NCBI RefSeq assembly: GCF_029761915.1
Contig: NZ_CP121695.1
Coordinates: forward strand, 5,299,501-5,363,500
DNA from: Bradyrhizobium sp. CB1650
Lineage (GTDB): Bacteria; Pseudomonadota; Alphaproteobacteria; Rhizobiales; Xanthobacteraceae
Length of the DNA stretch: 64,000 nt
Direction: 5' to 3'
Part shown: positions 52,546 to 61,506 of the stretch, piece by piece
How positions within the stretch are numbered: the stretch's first letter is position 1
Layout of the letters: each line of letters opens with the position of its first letter
The notes under the pieces: generated by a model
Database searches by the model: none
Told to the model about the DNA's origin: nothing
Seen by the model: the letters and a program-made list of their open reading frames with translations, nothing else
Position numbers and translations under genes: made by a program

Positions 52546-54288
52546 ATGGCGGCAGGGATTTTGACGGTCGCGGATGAGGCGGCGGGATCGTCGCGTCATC
52601 GCAGCGATGACGTTCGCGAGGCGCTGCTCAAACTCTGGCCGCACTTCCTCTGGGCCGGATTGTTCTCGAGCGCGATCAACCTGCTCTATCTCAGTTCACC
52701 GCTGTACCTGATGCAGGTCTATAACCGCGTCCTGCTCAACGAAAACATCTCCACGCTCGTCCTTCTCACTCTCATCCTCGCCATCGCGCTCTTGACCATG
52801 GCCGGGCTCGACGCGGTGCGCTCCTGGATCCTGATCCGCTGCGGCATCCGGCTCGACATGGAATTGTCCACGCGCGTGTTCGAGGCGCTGGTGGTGCGGT
52901 CGGCGGAGCGCGGCGCCTCGCGCGGCGCCCAGCAGCTCCGCGAGCTCGACCAGTTCCGCACCTTCGTGACGGGCCCCGGCATCTATTTCGCGTTCGACCT
53001 GCCCTGGATTCCGATCTATCTCCTGCTGCTCTTCTTCATCCATCCCCTGCTCGGTCTCGTCGCCACCATCGGCGCCTTGTTGTTGCTGGGGCTCGCCGGC
53101 GTGAACGAGGTTCTGACCCGCGCCCCGATGAAGCAGGCCGAGGCGTCGGGAAACCAGTCCTACGTCTTCACCGAGAACGTGCTGCGTCATGCCGACGTGA
53201 TCCGCGCCATGGGCATGCAGCCGGCGGTCGAGCGCAACTGGCAGAGCCAACGTTCCGCGATGCTGGTGCAGCAGGCGGTCGCCAGCGACAAGAACGCGGT
53301 GATGACGTCGTCGATCCGCTTCTTCCGCCTGCTGCTGCAATCGCTGATGCTCGGCACCGGCGCGTGGCTCGCCATCGATCATGCCATCACGCCTGCGACG
53401 ATTTTTGCCGCCAGCATCGTCATGGGCCGCGCGCTGGTGCCCGTCGAACAGGCCGTCGGCACCTGGAAGCAGTTCATCGGCGCAAGCGACGCCTACACGC
53501 AAGTGCGCGACCTGCTCGCCACCATCGACCTCACGACGCCGCAGACCATCGTGCCGACGCAGCGCAACACCGTCGAGGTGCGCGAGCTCGTTTGCGAACT
53601 GCCGTCGCGGCAGGAGCCAGTGCTCAAGGGCCTGTCGTTCGAGCTCGCCGGCGGAAAGGCCCTCGGCATCGTCGGCCCGAGCGGATCCGGAAAGAGTACG
53701 CTGGCCCGCCTTTTGGTCGGCGCGATGGCGCCCGCCACGGGGCGGCTGCGGTTCGGCGGCCTCGACTACAACCACTGGGACCCAGTCGAATTCGGCCGCC
53801 ATGTCGGCTACCTGCCGCAGGACGTCGGCCTGTTCGCCGGCACCGTGCGCGAGAACATCGCGCGCTTTGGCGATGCCTCGACCGACGAGATCATCGACGC
53901 AGCGATCCGCGCCGGCATCCATGACATGGTGCTCGATCTACCCCGGCAGTACGACACGCGGCTCGGTGTCGGCGGCGTCGGGCTGTCGGGCGGACAGCGC
54001 CAGCGGCTGGGCCTGGCGCGGGCCCTGCTCGGCCGGCCGCCGCTCCTCGTGCTGGACGAACCCAATGCCAATCTCGATGGTCCCGGCGAAGAAGCGCTGA
54101 AGGCCGCCCTGCTCCAGGCCAAGGCCGACGGCGCCGCCGTCATCGTCATAACCCACCGCACCACGATCCTCGACATCGTCGACGTCATGATGGTGCTGCG
54201 CAACGGCATGCTCGACATGCTCGGGCCGCCCGGTGAGGTCTATCAGGCCTTGCAGCAGCAGGCCGCAACGCGGGCCGCCGCATCATGA
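52546..54288 (+). CDS. Type I secretion ABC exporter (PrtD-like permease/ATPase)
   Basis: This 580-residue half-transporter has an N-terminal membrane domain with six hydrophobic segments (about residues 30-290, starting FLWAGLFSSAINLLYLSSP) and a C-terminal ATPase: Walker A GPSGSGKST at 377-385, signature LSGGQRQRLGLARALLG at 480-496 and Walker B LLVLDEPNANLD. The SPLYLMQVYNRVL motif after helix 1 is typical of PrtD-type exporters. There is no C39 peptidase domain, so no double-glycine leader is cut. ATG at 52546 has AAGGA upstream. It is 4-bp coupled to the HlyD gene. Confidence 0.93.
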   Translation: MAAGILTVADEAAGSSRHRSDDVREALLKLWPHFLWAGLFSSAINLLYLSSPLYLMQVYNRVLLNENISTLVLLTLILAIALLTMAGLDAVRSWILIRCGIRLDMELSTRVFEALVVRSAERGASRGAQQLRELDQFRTFVTGPGIYFAFDLPWIPIYLLLLFFIHPLLGLVATIGALLLLGLAGVNEVLTRAPMKQAEASGNQSYVFTENVLRHADVIRAMGMQPAVERNWQSQRSAMLVQQAVASDKNAVMTSSIRFFRLLLQSLMLGTGAWLAIDHAITPATIFAASIVMGRALVPVEQAVGTWKQFIGASDAYTQVRDLLATIDLTTPQTIVPTQRNTVEVRELVCELPSRQEPVLKGLSFELAGGKALGIVGPSGSGKSTLARLLVGAMAPATGRLRFGGLDYNHWDPVEFGRHVGYLPQDVGLFAGTVRENIARFGDASTDEIIDAAIRAGIHDMVLDLPRQYDTRLGVGGVGLSGGQRQRLGLARALLGRPPLLVLDEPNANLDGPGEEALKAALLQAKADGAAVIVITHRTTILDIVDVMMVLRNGMLDMLGPPGEVYQALQQQAATRAAAS

Positions 54289-55613
54289 GCACGCTCGGCG
54301 AAACTTATGCCACCAGCCGCGAGCGCGCCTTCTATGCGCGGCCGGGGCGCCCGGCGCTGGTCGGAGCCGTCGTAGTCGGTGCGTTCGCATCCGCGATGAC
54401 GCTGTGGGGCACGCTCGCCCCGATCTCGGGGGCGGCGATTGCCAGCGGCAATCTCCAGGTCGAGGGGCGGCGCCAGAGCGTGCAGCATCCCTATGGCGGC
54501 GTGATCCGCCAGCTTCTGGTCCGTGACGGCGCCCACGTCGACAAGGGCCAGCTCTTGGTCGCGCTCGACGACAGCGATCCGCGCGCCAAGCTCGAAGTAT
54601 TAGTCGCCGATCGTGACGCGGCGCGCGCTGCCGAGGCGCGGCTGATCGCCGAGCGCGACGGCCGCGACGCACCCGACTTTGGCGTCGATCCGCAAAGCGC
54701 GAACACAAAGTCTGCACTGCGCCAGGCGATGGCGAACGAGATCGCGATGATGGCCGCACGAAAACATCAATTCGAAGCGGAGACCGCCGTGCTCAAGGGC
54801 AAGATCGCGGAGCTGACCGCGCAGATCGGCGGCACGCAGGCCCAGCTAACCGGCACCGAGAAGCAGCGCGAACTGCTCTCGGACGAGATGAACGGCGCGC
54901 AGCGCCTGTACGAACAGGGCTATACGCCAAAGAACCGGATCCTGGCCCTGCAGCGCGAGGACGCCAAGCTGCAGGCCGACATCGGCGCACAGCGCGCCAC
55001 CATCGCCGGCATGCTGCAGCAGATCTCGCAGAATGAGCTCGAGATCGCCAAGGCCGAACGCGCCAGGATGAGCGAGATCACCGACCAGCTCCGTTCCACC
55101 GAGAACAAGCTCGCCGAGCTTGCCCCGAAGATCGACGCCGCGACTGACGTCGTGACCCGCACTGAGATCAGGGCGCCCGCGACCGGATCGGTGGTCGGGC
55201 TCGACGTGTTCACCGAAGGCGGCGTGATCCAGCCGGGCGCCAAGCTGATGGACATCGTACCGTCGGACAATCCGCTGATCGTCGATGCTCAGCTAAAACT
55301 CTCCGACATCAACGACGTCACGGTCGGCCGCCGCGCCGAGATCCGGCTGACCGGTGTCAACTACGTCGAACGTCCCCGCCTCTACGGCACGGTGCGAACG
55401 GTTTCGGCCGATCGCGTAACCAACGACAAGTCCGGCCCCGGCTACTACGCCGTCGAAGTCTCGCTCGAGCCGGAGGACGTGAAGAAGTCACGCATCGAAT
55501 TGCAGTCGGGCATGCCGGCCGAGGTGATCGTGCCGACGCGCCCGCGGACGCTGTTCGAATATCTGTTCGGTCCGCTGCGCGACGAGCTGACCCGCGCCTT
55601 CCGCGAACGCTGA
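54285..55613 (+). CDS. HlyD/PrtE-family type I secretion periplasmic adaptor
   Basis: This 442-residue protein has a short cytoplasmic N-terminus, one membrane helix at about 26-46 (LVGAVVVGAFASAMTLWGTL), a lipoyl-like hairpin segment (HPYGGVIRQLLVRDGAHVDKGQ), a long coiled coil (~100-290) and a C-terminal beta-barrel ending RPRTLFEYLFGPLRDELTRAFRE. It bridges the exporter to an outer-membrane TolC, which is not in the window. It overlaps the ABC gene by 4 bp and precedes the 318-residue gene by 15 bp. Confidence 0.93.
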   Translation: MSTLGETYATSRERAFYARPGRPALVGAVVVGAFASAMTLWGTLAPISGAAIASGNLQVEGRRQSVQHPYGGVIRQLLVRDGAHVDKGQLLVALDDSDPRAKLEVLVADRDAARAAEARLIAERDGRDAPDFGVDPQSANTKSALRQAMANEIAMMAARKHQFEAETAVLKGKIAELTAQIGGTQAQLTGTEKQRELLSDEMNGAQRLYEQGYTPKNRILALQREDAKLQADIGAQRATIAGMLQQISQNELEIAKAERARMSEITDQLRSTENKLAELAPKIDAATDVVTRTEIRAPATGSVVGLDVFTEGGVIQPGAKLMDIVPSDNPLIVDAQLKLSDINDVTVGRRAEIRLTGVNYVERPRLYGTVRTVSADRVTNDKSGPGYYAVEVSLEPEDVKKSRIELQSGMPAEVIVPTRPRTLFEYLFGPLRDELTRAFRER

Positions 55614-55628
55614 CGAGGAGCAGGGCCG

Positions 55629-56585
55629 ATGGCTGAATCCGAGCAGAACAATCGCCGCGCCGAGAAGGCGGAGCTGGCGCGCCACATCACAACCGACGAG
55701 ACCGTCGCGTTCATGACGGCGCTGATCGCGTTCCTGGACGAGGCTCACGCGGGGCGCCTTCACGACGCCATCGCGGCGCAGCCGCCTCCGACGGACTCTC
55801 ATTCCACACCCATACATCCAGCCGATCCTGCGCCGGCGGAAGCGGCGCCCAGTGAGCGGCAGCCTGCATCCGGTGATCAGCACGCCAGTGCGACCGAGCC
55901 GGCATCACACGATGTCGCGCCGGTGCCGCACGCGGATGCAACGATTGGCAGCGGCGCCTCGGATACCGGTGGAGGTGCGGTCGCTGCAACCGCCATGCAG
56001 GGTCACGTCTTCGCACCGGTCGCGGCTGAAGGTCACGCTGACGCCGCAAGCGTTTCCCAGGCGTCTGATCACGTCGTGAGTACCGGAAACGCCTCCACTC
56101 ACGCCGATGCGACGGTGTCCTCTGGCATCGAACCGGTGGGGTCGCTCCATCAGCTCGGCGATACCATCACAAACCTCGTCGACACTTCGCTCGCGGCCGT
56201 GTCGCACACGTTGGACAGCCTGAGCACGACCGTGACGCAGTTGACGTCCTCAGTGACCGGGACGATCGGCCAGCTCGCGGACAATGTCACCGGCCTCGTC
56301 GGCGGCCTGCTGCACTCCGTCGGGGGCGGTGCTGATCATGCGCCGGCGACCGATCTGGTCAACGCGCTCGTCACCGATATCGTGAGCTCGCCGCTCGCGA
56401 CGCCGCATGACGGAGCGGCGTCGCATGATGTCGTCGATATCGCTGGCCTGGATACCTCCGGAGCGGTTCCGATGGCGGCGCTGCCACCGCTGACACTGCA
56501 TCTCGGCTTTCTCGGCCAGCCGACGAGCGAGGGCCACGACGTCCACGACGGCGCTTTCTCGGCCCTCGGCGTACATCATTTCTAG
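55629..56585 (+). CDS. Ala/His/Ser-rich protein of the type I secretion cassette (318 aa)
   Basis: This 318-residue protein has no signal peptide and no RTX repeats. The N-terminal ~45 residues are charged and helical (RAEKAELARHITTDETVAF), then a low-complexity His/Pro/Ala part to ~165. A helical Thr/Ser/Val-rich section follows (TLDSLSTTVTQLTSSVTGTI, QLADNVTGLVGGLLHSVGGG), then another His/Asp-rich tail ending FSALGVHHF. It shares short motifs SHTLD and GGLLH with the 96-residue protein at 52076. GAGGAG precedes ATG. It may be a second secreted substrate or a partner of secretion; no family is recognised. Confidence 0.75.
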   Translation: MAESEQNNRRAEKAELARHITTDETVAFMTALIAFLDEAHAGRLHDAIAAQPPPTDSHSTPIHPADPAPAEAAPSERQPASGDQHASATEPASHDVAPVPHADATIGSGASDTGGGAVAATAMQGHVFAPVAAEGHADAASVSQASDHVVSTGNASTHADATVSSGIEPVGSLHQLGDTITNLVDTSLAAVSHTLDSLSTTVTQLTSSVTGTIGQLADNVTGLVGGLLHSVGGGADHAPATDLVNALVTDIVSSPLATPHDGAASHDVVDIAGLDTSGAVPMAALPPLTLHLGFLGQPTSEGHDVHDGAFSALGVHHF

Positions 56586-56682
56586 CGGCCTCACGCGACT
56601 TCAGAGACGGTTTACAGGCGAGAAGGACCTTTCCTCGGGCGGCCAGCCCTCGATCGTTTCCCCAGCAGGATCAACCATAGGC

Positions 56683-56716
56683 TTGACATCCCGCTGACAT
56701 GCCGCTGGTATGTCAG
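56683..56716 (+). promoter_or_regulatory. Promoter and inverted-repeat operator of the GntR-symporter-aldolase operon
   Basis: TTGACA (56683-56688) and TGGTAT (56706-56711) are spaced by 17 bp. The palindrome CTGACAT-N9-ATGTCAG (56694-56716) covers the spacer and -10 box. The predicted transcription start is near 56718, next to the ATG at 56719, so the message may be leaderless. Autorepression by the GntR product is inferred. Confidence 0.55.
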
Positions 56717-56718
56717 TT

Positions 56719-57402
56719 ATGACCGCAACCTCCCTTGACCGCGACCGCGCCTATTCCCTGCTCCGCAACCTCGTCATCTCCGGCGAGTTCGCGCCCGACG
56801 AGCCGCTGTCCGAACGCAGCCTGTCGAGCCGGCTGGCGCTCGGGCGTACGCCGATCCGCGAGGCGCTTAAGGCGCTCGCCAAGGACGGACTCCTCGCCAT
56901 CCATCCGATGCGCGGCACGTTCGTGCGGCAGATGTCGTTCGACGATCTGCGCGAGATTCACGAATTGCGGCTCGCGCTCGAAGGCATGGCGGCCTATCTC
57001 GCCGCGACACGTGGACCGACGGGGCCCCTGCGAAACTTTGCTGAGGACTTGCGCAGGATCCAATCGAACGCGACGCTCGATGTCGAAGAGGCACAGCAGG
57101 TCGGCTGGGCCTTCCATGACGAACTCTTTCGCGCGACGGGCAACGGCCGGCTGGCGCAGGCCTACGACAATCTGCGCGCCCAGAGCGGCCTCGCTCTCCA
57201 GAAGATGCGGCAATACAGCATCGAACGCACGCGCCAGGCCGTCAGCGAGCATCTCGAGATCTACGCCGCCGTCGAGGCCAACGACCCCGACGCCGCGCAG
57301 CAGCGCATGTGGCAGCATCTCTCATCTGCCTTCGAGGCGCGCCTCACGGCGTTAGGTGCCATCCGCACGCAATATCCGGGACAGGGAGACCATCGCGCAT
57401 GA
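56719..57402 (+). CDS. GntR-family transcriptional regulator (FCD domain)
   Basis: This 227-residue regulator has the winged HTH (AYSLLRNLVISGEFAPDEPL, then SLSSRLALGRTPIREALKAL, LAKDGLLAIHPMRGTFVRQM) in residues ~7-72 and an FCD domain (LREIHELRLALEGMAAYLA, WAFHDELFRATGN, SEHLEIYAAVEANDPDAAQ). ATG at 56719 is favoured because the upstream ATG at 56710 lies inside the -10 box. It overlaps the symporter gene by 4 bp, so it is the operon's own regulator. Confidence 0.92.
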   Translation: MTATSLDRDRAYSLLRNLVISGEFAPDEPLSERSLSSRLALGRTPIREALKALAKDGLLAIHPMRGTFVRQMSFDDLREIHELRLALEGMAAYLAATRGPTGPLRNFAEDLRRIQSNATLDVEEAQQVGWAFHDELFRATGNGRLAQAYDNLRAQSGLALQKMRQYSIERTRQAVSEHLEIYAAVEANDPDAAQQRMWQHLSSAFEARLTALGAIRTQYPGQGDHRA

Positions 57403-58649
57403 TTGGAGCGTTGTTCAGATTGCCGCTCGTGTTCCAGATGCTGATCGGCCTCGCCCTCGGCCTCTGCGTCGGACTGATCTGGCCGGATTTCGGCGCGAGC
57501 CTCCGCCCGATCGGCACCGCCTTCGTCGAGGCAGTGAAGATGATCGTCATTCCGGTCGTGTTCGCCGCGGTCACGCTCGGCCTCTACCGGATGGGCAGCG
57601 AGCTGAAGGTTTTGGGCCGCATCGCCGCGATCAGCCTCGGCTATTTCTACGTCGCGACCGTGATCTCGATTCTGATCGGCCTGCTCCTCAACGCCGTGTT
57701 CCATCCCGGCGCCGGCGCGCCATTGGCCGCGACAGGCAAGGTGCCGCAGAGCCTCGCGGTGTCGGTCGACTGGATCAAATTCTTCATGGACATGATCCCC
57801 TCCAACATCGTCGCGGCGATGGCCGAGCAGAAGATCCTGCCGACGCTCGTCTTCGCCATCCTGCTCGGCCTCGCGCTGGCCTCTAGCGGCAAGGTCGGCG
57901 AGCCGATGGTCGCCGTGCTCGAAGCCGTGATGGCGGCGATGTTCAAGATCACCAAATGGATCACGGCCCTGGCGCCGATCGCCATCTTCGCGGTGATGGC
58001 ATGGCTGTTCGCCACGCAAGGGCTCGCAACCGTGGCCGCGCTCGCAAAGCTCGTCGGTGTCATGTATCTCGGCCTTGCGATCATGCTCGTCATTTTCTGG
58101 CTGATGCTGCTTGCGATCGGCGAGAAACCGATCGCGGTTACCAAAGCGGTGATGGAGCCGATGATCCTGGCCTTCTCCACCCGCTCCTCGGAGGTGACGC
58201 TACCGCTGCACATGGAGAAGCTGCGGGCGATGGGGGCCTCCGAGCGCATCGTCTCGGTGGTACTGCCGCTCGGCTATGCCTTCAACCGCGACGGCGCCAT
58301 CATGTATTTCGCGCTCGCCGTCACCTTCCTTGCGGAGGCCTATGGCGTGACGCTGACCTGGTCGACGCTATTCACCATCGTGATGATCACCACCATCGCG
58401 AGCAAGGGCAGCGCCAACGTTCCCTCCGGCGGGCTCGTCGCCATCGCAATGGTGCTGTCGGCCATCGGACTGCCGATCGAGGCGCTTGCAATCATCGCCG
58501 GCGTCGACGCCTTCCTCGACATGGGCCGCACTGCGATCAACGTGTTCGGCAATACGGTCGCGGTGAAGCTGGTCGAGCGCTTTGCCGGCGACGTGGTCGC
58601 CGATGAGGCGCAGCCGGCAGCGGTCGGCCTGCAGGTGCAGGACGCCTGA
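57399..58649 (+). CDS. Dicarboxylate/amino acid:cation symporter (DAACS)
   Basis: This 416-residue membrane protein has about eight helices and the re-entrant Ser-rich loop and signature of the GltP/DctA family: FSTRSSEVTLPLHMEKLRAMGA, VLPLGYAFNRDGAIMYFALA and STLFTIVMITTIASKGSANVPSG in pieces. These motifs bind substrate and Na+/H+. Substrates in the family include aspartate, glutamate, C4-dicarboxylates and hydroxy-amino acids. It is coupled to the regulator (ATGA) and to the threonine aldolase (TGATG), which suggests an amino acid substrate. Confidence 0.93.
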   Translation: MIGALFRLPLVFQMLIGLALGLCVGLIWPDFGASLRPIGTAFVEAVKMIVIPVVFAAVTLGLYRMGSELKVLGRIAAISLGYFYVATVISILIGLLLNAVFHPGAGAPLAATGKVPQSLAVSVDWIKFFMDMIPSNIVAAMAEQKILPTLVFAILLGLALASSGKVGEPMVAVLEAVMAAMFKITKWITALAPIAIFAVMAWLFATQGLATVAALAKLVGVMYLGLAIMLVIFWLMLLAIGEKPIAVTKAVMEPMILAFSTRSSEVTLPLHMEKLRAMGASERIVSVVLPLGYAFNRDGAIMYFALAVTFLAEAYGVTLTWSTLFTIVMITTIASKGSANVPSGGLVAIAMVLSAIGLPIEALAIIAGVDAFLDMGRTAINVFGNTVAVKLVERFAGDVVADEAQPAAVGLQVQDA

Positions 58650-59719
58650 TGAACGCGACAAGCAGCCGAGAGGGCATCGTCGATTTGCGCAGCGACACGG
58701 TCACGCTTCCGACCGAGGCGATGCTGGAGCGCATGCAGCGCGCCCCGCTCGGCGACGACGGCCGCGAAGGCGATCCCACGGTCCGCGAGCTCGAAGCCCG
58801 TGGCGCCGCGCTGACGGGCAAGGAGGCTGGCCTGTTCGTGCCGAGCGGCACGATGGGCAATCTACTGGCGATGCTGGCCCACGCCGAGCGCGGCATGGAT
58901 GTCTTCGCAGATGGCGGCGCGCATCTCTTCAACTCGGAACTCGGCAGCGTCGTGACGATCGCGGGCCTCGTGCCGAAATCCATGCCTGGCCGTCGCGGCG
59001 CGATGGACGAAGCGGCACTCGAGGAAGCGATCGGCGTCTCCAGCCGGCCCGGTCTGATCGCGATGGAAACGACACACAACGGCGCCGGCGGCGCCGTTGT
59101 GCCCCTGTCCCATATGGCGCGAATCCATGCGCTTGGGCAGGCCAACGGCATTGCCGTGCATCTCGACGGCGCCCGCCTCTTCAATGCCTCCGTCGCGCTC
59201 GGCGTACCGGCGGCGCGTATCGCCGAGCACACCGACAGCGTCATGGTCTGCCTGTCCAAGGGCCTGAGTGCGCCGGTCGGCAGCCTGCTCTGTGGAGCCG
59301 CGGCGTTCATCGCGCGGGCGCGCGGCTTGCGAAAGCTCGTTGGTGGCACCATGCGCCAGTCCGGTGTGGTCGCGGCCGCGGGCCTCGTCGCGCTGGACAC
59401 CATGATCGAGCGCCTGCGCGAAGACCATGCGGCAGCAAAGCGTCTCGCGACCGCGCTGACATGGCTCGACCCGACGCTCGCCGATCCCGGTCAGGTGCAG
59501 ACCAACATCCTGCGCATCGACGTCGCCGGCAGTTCGCATGACGCTGCAGCATGGGCCGCGGGTGTGAAACACCAGGGCATTCTCGTGCAGGCGAGCGGGC
59601 CGGCGCAGCTCCGGCTCGTCACCCATCGCCACATCGATAATGAAGCCGTCGCGCGCACGATCGGCGCGTTTGCGGCGGTCCGCCGGCGCCCTCGTCCCAC
59701 GGACGCAGCAACGTATTGA
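58649..59719 (+). CDS. ltaE: Low-specificity L-threonine aldolase-type PLP enzyme
   Basis: This 356-residue beta-eliminating-lyase-fold enzyme begins IVDLRSDTVTLPTEAMLERM, the threonine aldolase start, followed by LGDDGREGDPTVRELE, the PLP Lys in VMVCLSKGLSAPVGSLLCG and GGTMRQSGVVAAAGLVAL. It cleaves beta-hydroxy-alpha-amino acids to glycine and an aldehyde. It overlaps the symporter stop by one base, so uptake and cleavage are linked. The exact substrate is not determined; threonine, allo-threonine and aromatic analogues are usual. Confidence 0.93.
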   Translation: MNATSSREGIVDLRSDTVTLPTEAMLERMQRAPLGDDGREGDPTVRELEARGAALTGKEAGLFVPSGTMGNLLAMLAHAERGMDVFADGGAHLFNSELGSVVTIAGLVPKSMPGRRGAMDEAALEEAIGVSSRPGLIAMETTHNGAGGAVVPLSHMARIHALGQANGIAVHLDGARLFNASVALGVPAARIAEHTDSVMVCLSKGLSAPVGSLLCGAAAFIARARGLRKLVGGTMRQSGVVAAAGLVALDTMIERLREDHAAAKRLATALTWLDPTLADPGQVQTNILRIDVAGSSHDAAAWAAGVKHQGILVQASGPAQLRLVTHRHIDNEAVARTIGAFAAVRRRPRPTDAATY

Positions 59720-59841
59720 TTGCGCTTTGATTATCGACGGCGCGGTAGCATCCGACTGTCGAGGCGCGCGGCGGCACGCAAGCTGACACATTTGCCGCGC
59801 AAGATGCGCATCGCCTGTTCACCGACATCAGGGAGGACTCC

Positions 59842-60525
59842 ATGGCTATCACCGAGAACAGCAAGGCTGCCGAGGCGCCGAAACCGGGCAGCATCGACTT
59901 CAAGCTCGAGATCGTCGTCGTGCCGGTGTCCGACGTCGATCGCGCCAAGGCGTTTTACACGCAGCTCGGCTGGCGGCTCGATGCCGACTTCGCCTCGGAT
60001 GACGGCTGGCGCGTCATCCAGTTCACCCCGCCGGGCTCGAACGCCTCGGTCATCTTCGGCAGGAACGTCACGGCGGCAGCGCCCGGCTCCGCGCGGGGCC
60101 TGTACCTGATCGTGTCCGACATCCAGGCGGCCCGTGAAGAACTCGTTGCCCGCGGCATCGAGGCGGGCGAGATCTTTCACGGCAGCGGCGACACGCATGC
60201 TGGCCCGGACGAGCCCTACATCTCCGGCTCGTGTCGCCTGAGCGGTCCGGATCCCGCGCGCGGCAGCTATCGCTCCTTCGTCTCATTCCACGATCCCGAC
60301 GGCAATGGCTGGCTGCTTCAGGAGATCACGACGCGCCTGCCCGGCCGTGTCGAGGCCGACACGACATTCAAATCGAGCGCCGACCTCGCAGGCGCACTGC
60401 GCCGCGCGGCCGCCGCGCATGGCGAGCACGAGAAGCGCACCGGCGGTAGGCACGACGACAACTGGCCGGACTGGTGCGCCGACTACATCGTGAAGGAACA
60501 GGCCGGTGCACCGTTGCCGAGTTGA
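59842..60525 (+). CDS. VOC-superfamily (glyoxalase-like) protein
   Basis: This 227-residue protein has one VOC betaalphabetabetabeta domain: KLEIVVVPVSDVDRAKAFYTQLGWRLDADF, then YLIVSDIQAAREELVARG, and SFHDPDGNGWLLQEIT carrying the conserved Glu of a metal site. The last ~65 residues (LAGALRRAAAAHGEHEKRTG, then DDNWPDWCADYIV) are a helical tail common in this subgroup. Substrate unknown. A good AGGGAGG site precedes the ATG. The upstream gap is ~120 bp after the aldolase, so it is probably a separate unit. Confidence 0.9.
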   Translation: MAITENSKAAEAPKPGSIDFKLEIVVVPVSDVDRAKAFYTQLGWRLDADFASDDGWRVIQFTPPGSNASVIFGRNVTAAAPGSARGLYLIVSDIQAAREELVARGIEAGEIFHGSGDTHAGPDEPYISGSCRLSGPDPARGSYRSFVSFHDPDGNGWLLQEITTRLPGRVEADTTFKSSADLAGALRRAAAAHGEHEKRTGGRHDDNWPDWCADYIVKEQAGAPLPS

Positions 60526-60557
60526 GGCGGCGCGCGCGGCCGATTGACCCGGAAACA

Positions 60558-60579
60558 ATATCTGACTAAAGTCAGATAT
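60558..60579. promoter_or_regulatory. Perfect MarR-type operator abutting the MarR-GNAT start
   Basis: ATATCTGACT-AA-AGTCAGATAT is a perfect palindrome with 10-bp arms and a 2-bp centre that ends on the base before the ATG at 60580. A site there would block transcription or translation initiation. Binding by the MarR domain of the adjacent gene is inferred. Confidence 0.7.
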
Positions 60580-61452
60580 ATGCTTGACCCCGTCTCGCGC
60601 GTCCGCCGCTTCAACCGTGCCGTCACCTCCGCTGTCGGCGCGCTCGACACTTCGTTCCTCGGGCGCGGCCGGCCGCTCGGCGCGGCGCGCGTGCTGAACG
60701 CGATCGGGCATGGACGCTCGGATGTCGCTGAGATCCGCGACTATCTCGGCCTCGATTCCGGGCTGATGAGCCGGCTGCTGCGCAGTCTCGAGGACGAAGG
60801 GCTGATCGAGACTACGGCGCATGAGGATGACGCGCGCCGCCGGGTCGCGAAGCTGACGCGCGCGGGCCGGCGCGAGTTTTCCGCCTACGAGGCGCTGTCG
60901 AACGCGCAGGCAAAAGACTTCATCGACCGCCATTCGCAAGCCGACGCCCTGCTCGCGGCCATGGACCTGATCGCCTCCGCGCTGGCCCGCGAGCGGATCG
61001 CGCTGAACGAGATGGATCCGCGGAGCGATGAGGCACGCTATTGCCTCGGCGAGTACTACGCCGAGCTCGGCCGCCGCTTCAAACAGGGATTCGACGTCAC
61101 GCTGTCGCGTGATCCCGATGCGGTGGACATGCGGCGCCCACGGGGAACGTTCATCGTCGCGATGTCGGACACACTGCCGATCGGCTGTGTCGGGCTGAAG
61201 GGCACGGACCACGGCTACGCGGAAATCAAGCGGCTCTGGGTTGCGCCCGCCGCGCGGGGACTTGGCCTCGGCCGGGCCCTGATGGATGCGGCGGAAGCCG
61301 CCGCGCGCGAGCTCAGCATCGCGCTGCTTCGGCTCGACACCAACAGCGCGCTCCCCGAGGCCGGCCAGCTCTACCGCAGGACCGGCTGGAGCGAGATCCC
61401 GCGTTTCAACGACGACCCCTACCCCGATCTGTTTTTCAAAAAGCGGCTCTGA
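60580..61452 (+). CDS. MarR-GNAT fusion: transcriptional regulator with N-acetyltransferase domain
   Basis: This 290-residue protein joins an N-terminal MarR winged helix (about residues 1-140: ARVLNAIGHGRSDVAEIRDY, LDSGLMSRLLRSLEDEGLIE, RRRVAKLTRAGR) to a C-terminal GNAT domain (about 150-290) with LWVAPAARGLGLGRALMDAA as acetyl-CoA motif A and LPEAGQLYRRTGW as motif B. Such fusions are widespread but few have known targets. ATG at 60580 follows the palindrome directly; the open TTG frame from 60544 would place the operator inside the gene and is rejected. Confidence 0.92.
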   Translation: MLDPVSRVRRFNRAVTSAVGALDTSFLGRGRPLGAARVLNAIGHGRSDVAEIRDYLGLDSGLMSRLLRSLEDEGLIETTAHEDDARRRVAKLTRAGRREFSAYEALSNAQAKDFIDRHSQADALLAAMDLIASALARERIALNEMDPRSDEARYCLGEYYAELGRRFKQGFDVTLSRDPDAVDMRRPRGTFIVAMSDTLPIGCVGLKGTDHGYAEIKRLWVAPAARGLGLGRALMDAAEAAARELSIALLRLDTNSALPEAGQLYRRTGWSEIPRFNDDPYPDLFFKKRL

Positions 61453-61506
61453 GCGGGCCGAATTCTCCTGCTCTCGCGTTATGGTCGGAGCCGCAGGAGC
61501 ATCGCC

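Noticed and set aside
52431..52577. 48-residue frame between the stem-loop and the ABC exporter
   Set aside because: It has an ATG and overlaps the exporter start by 32 bp, and would be a tempting immunity candidate, but there is no ribosome-binding site, no membrane segment and no family. Not supported.
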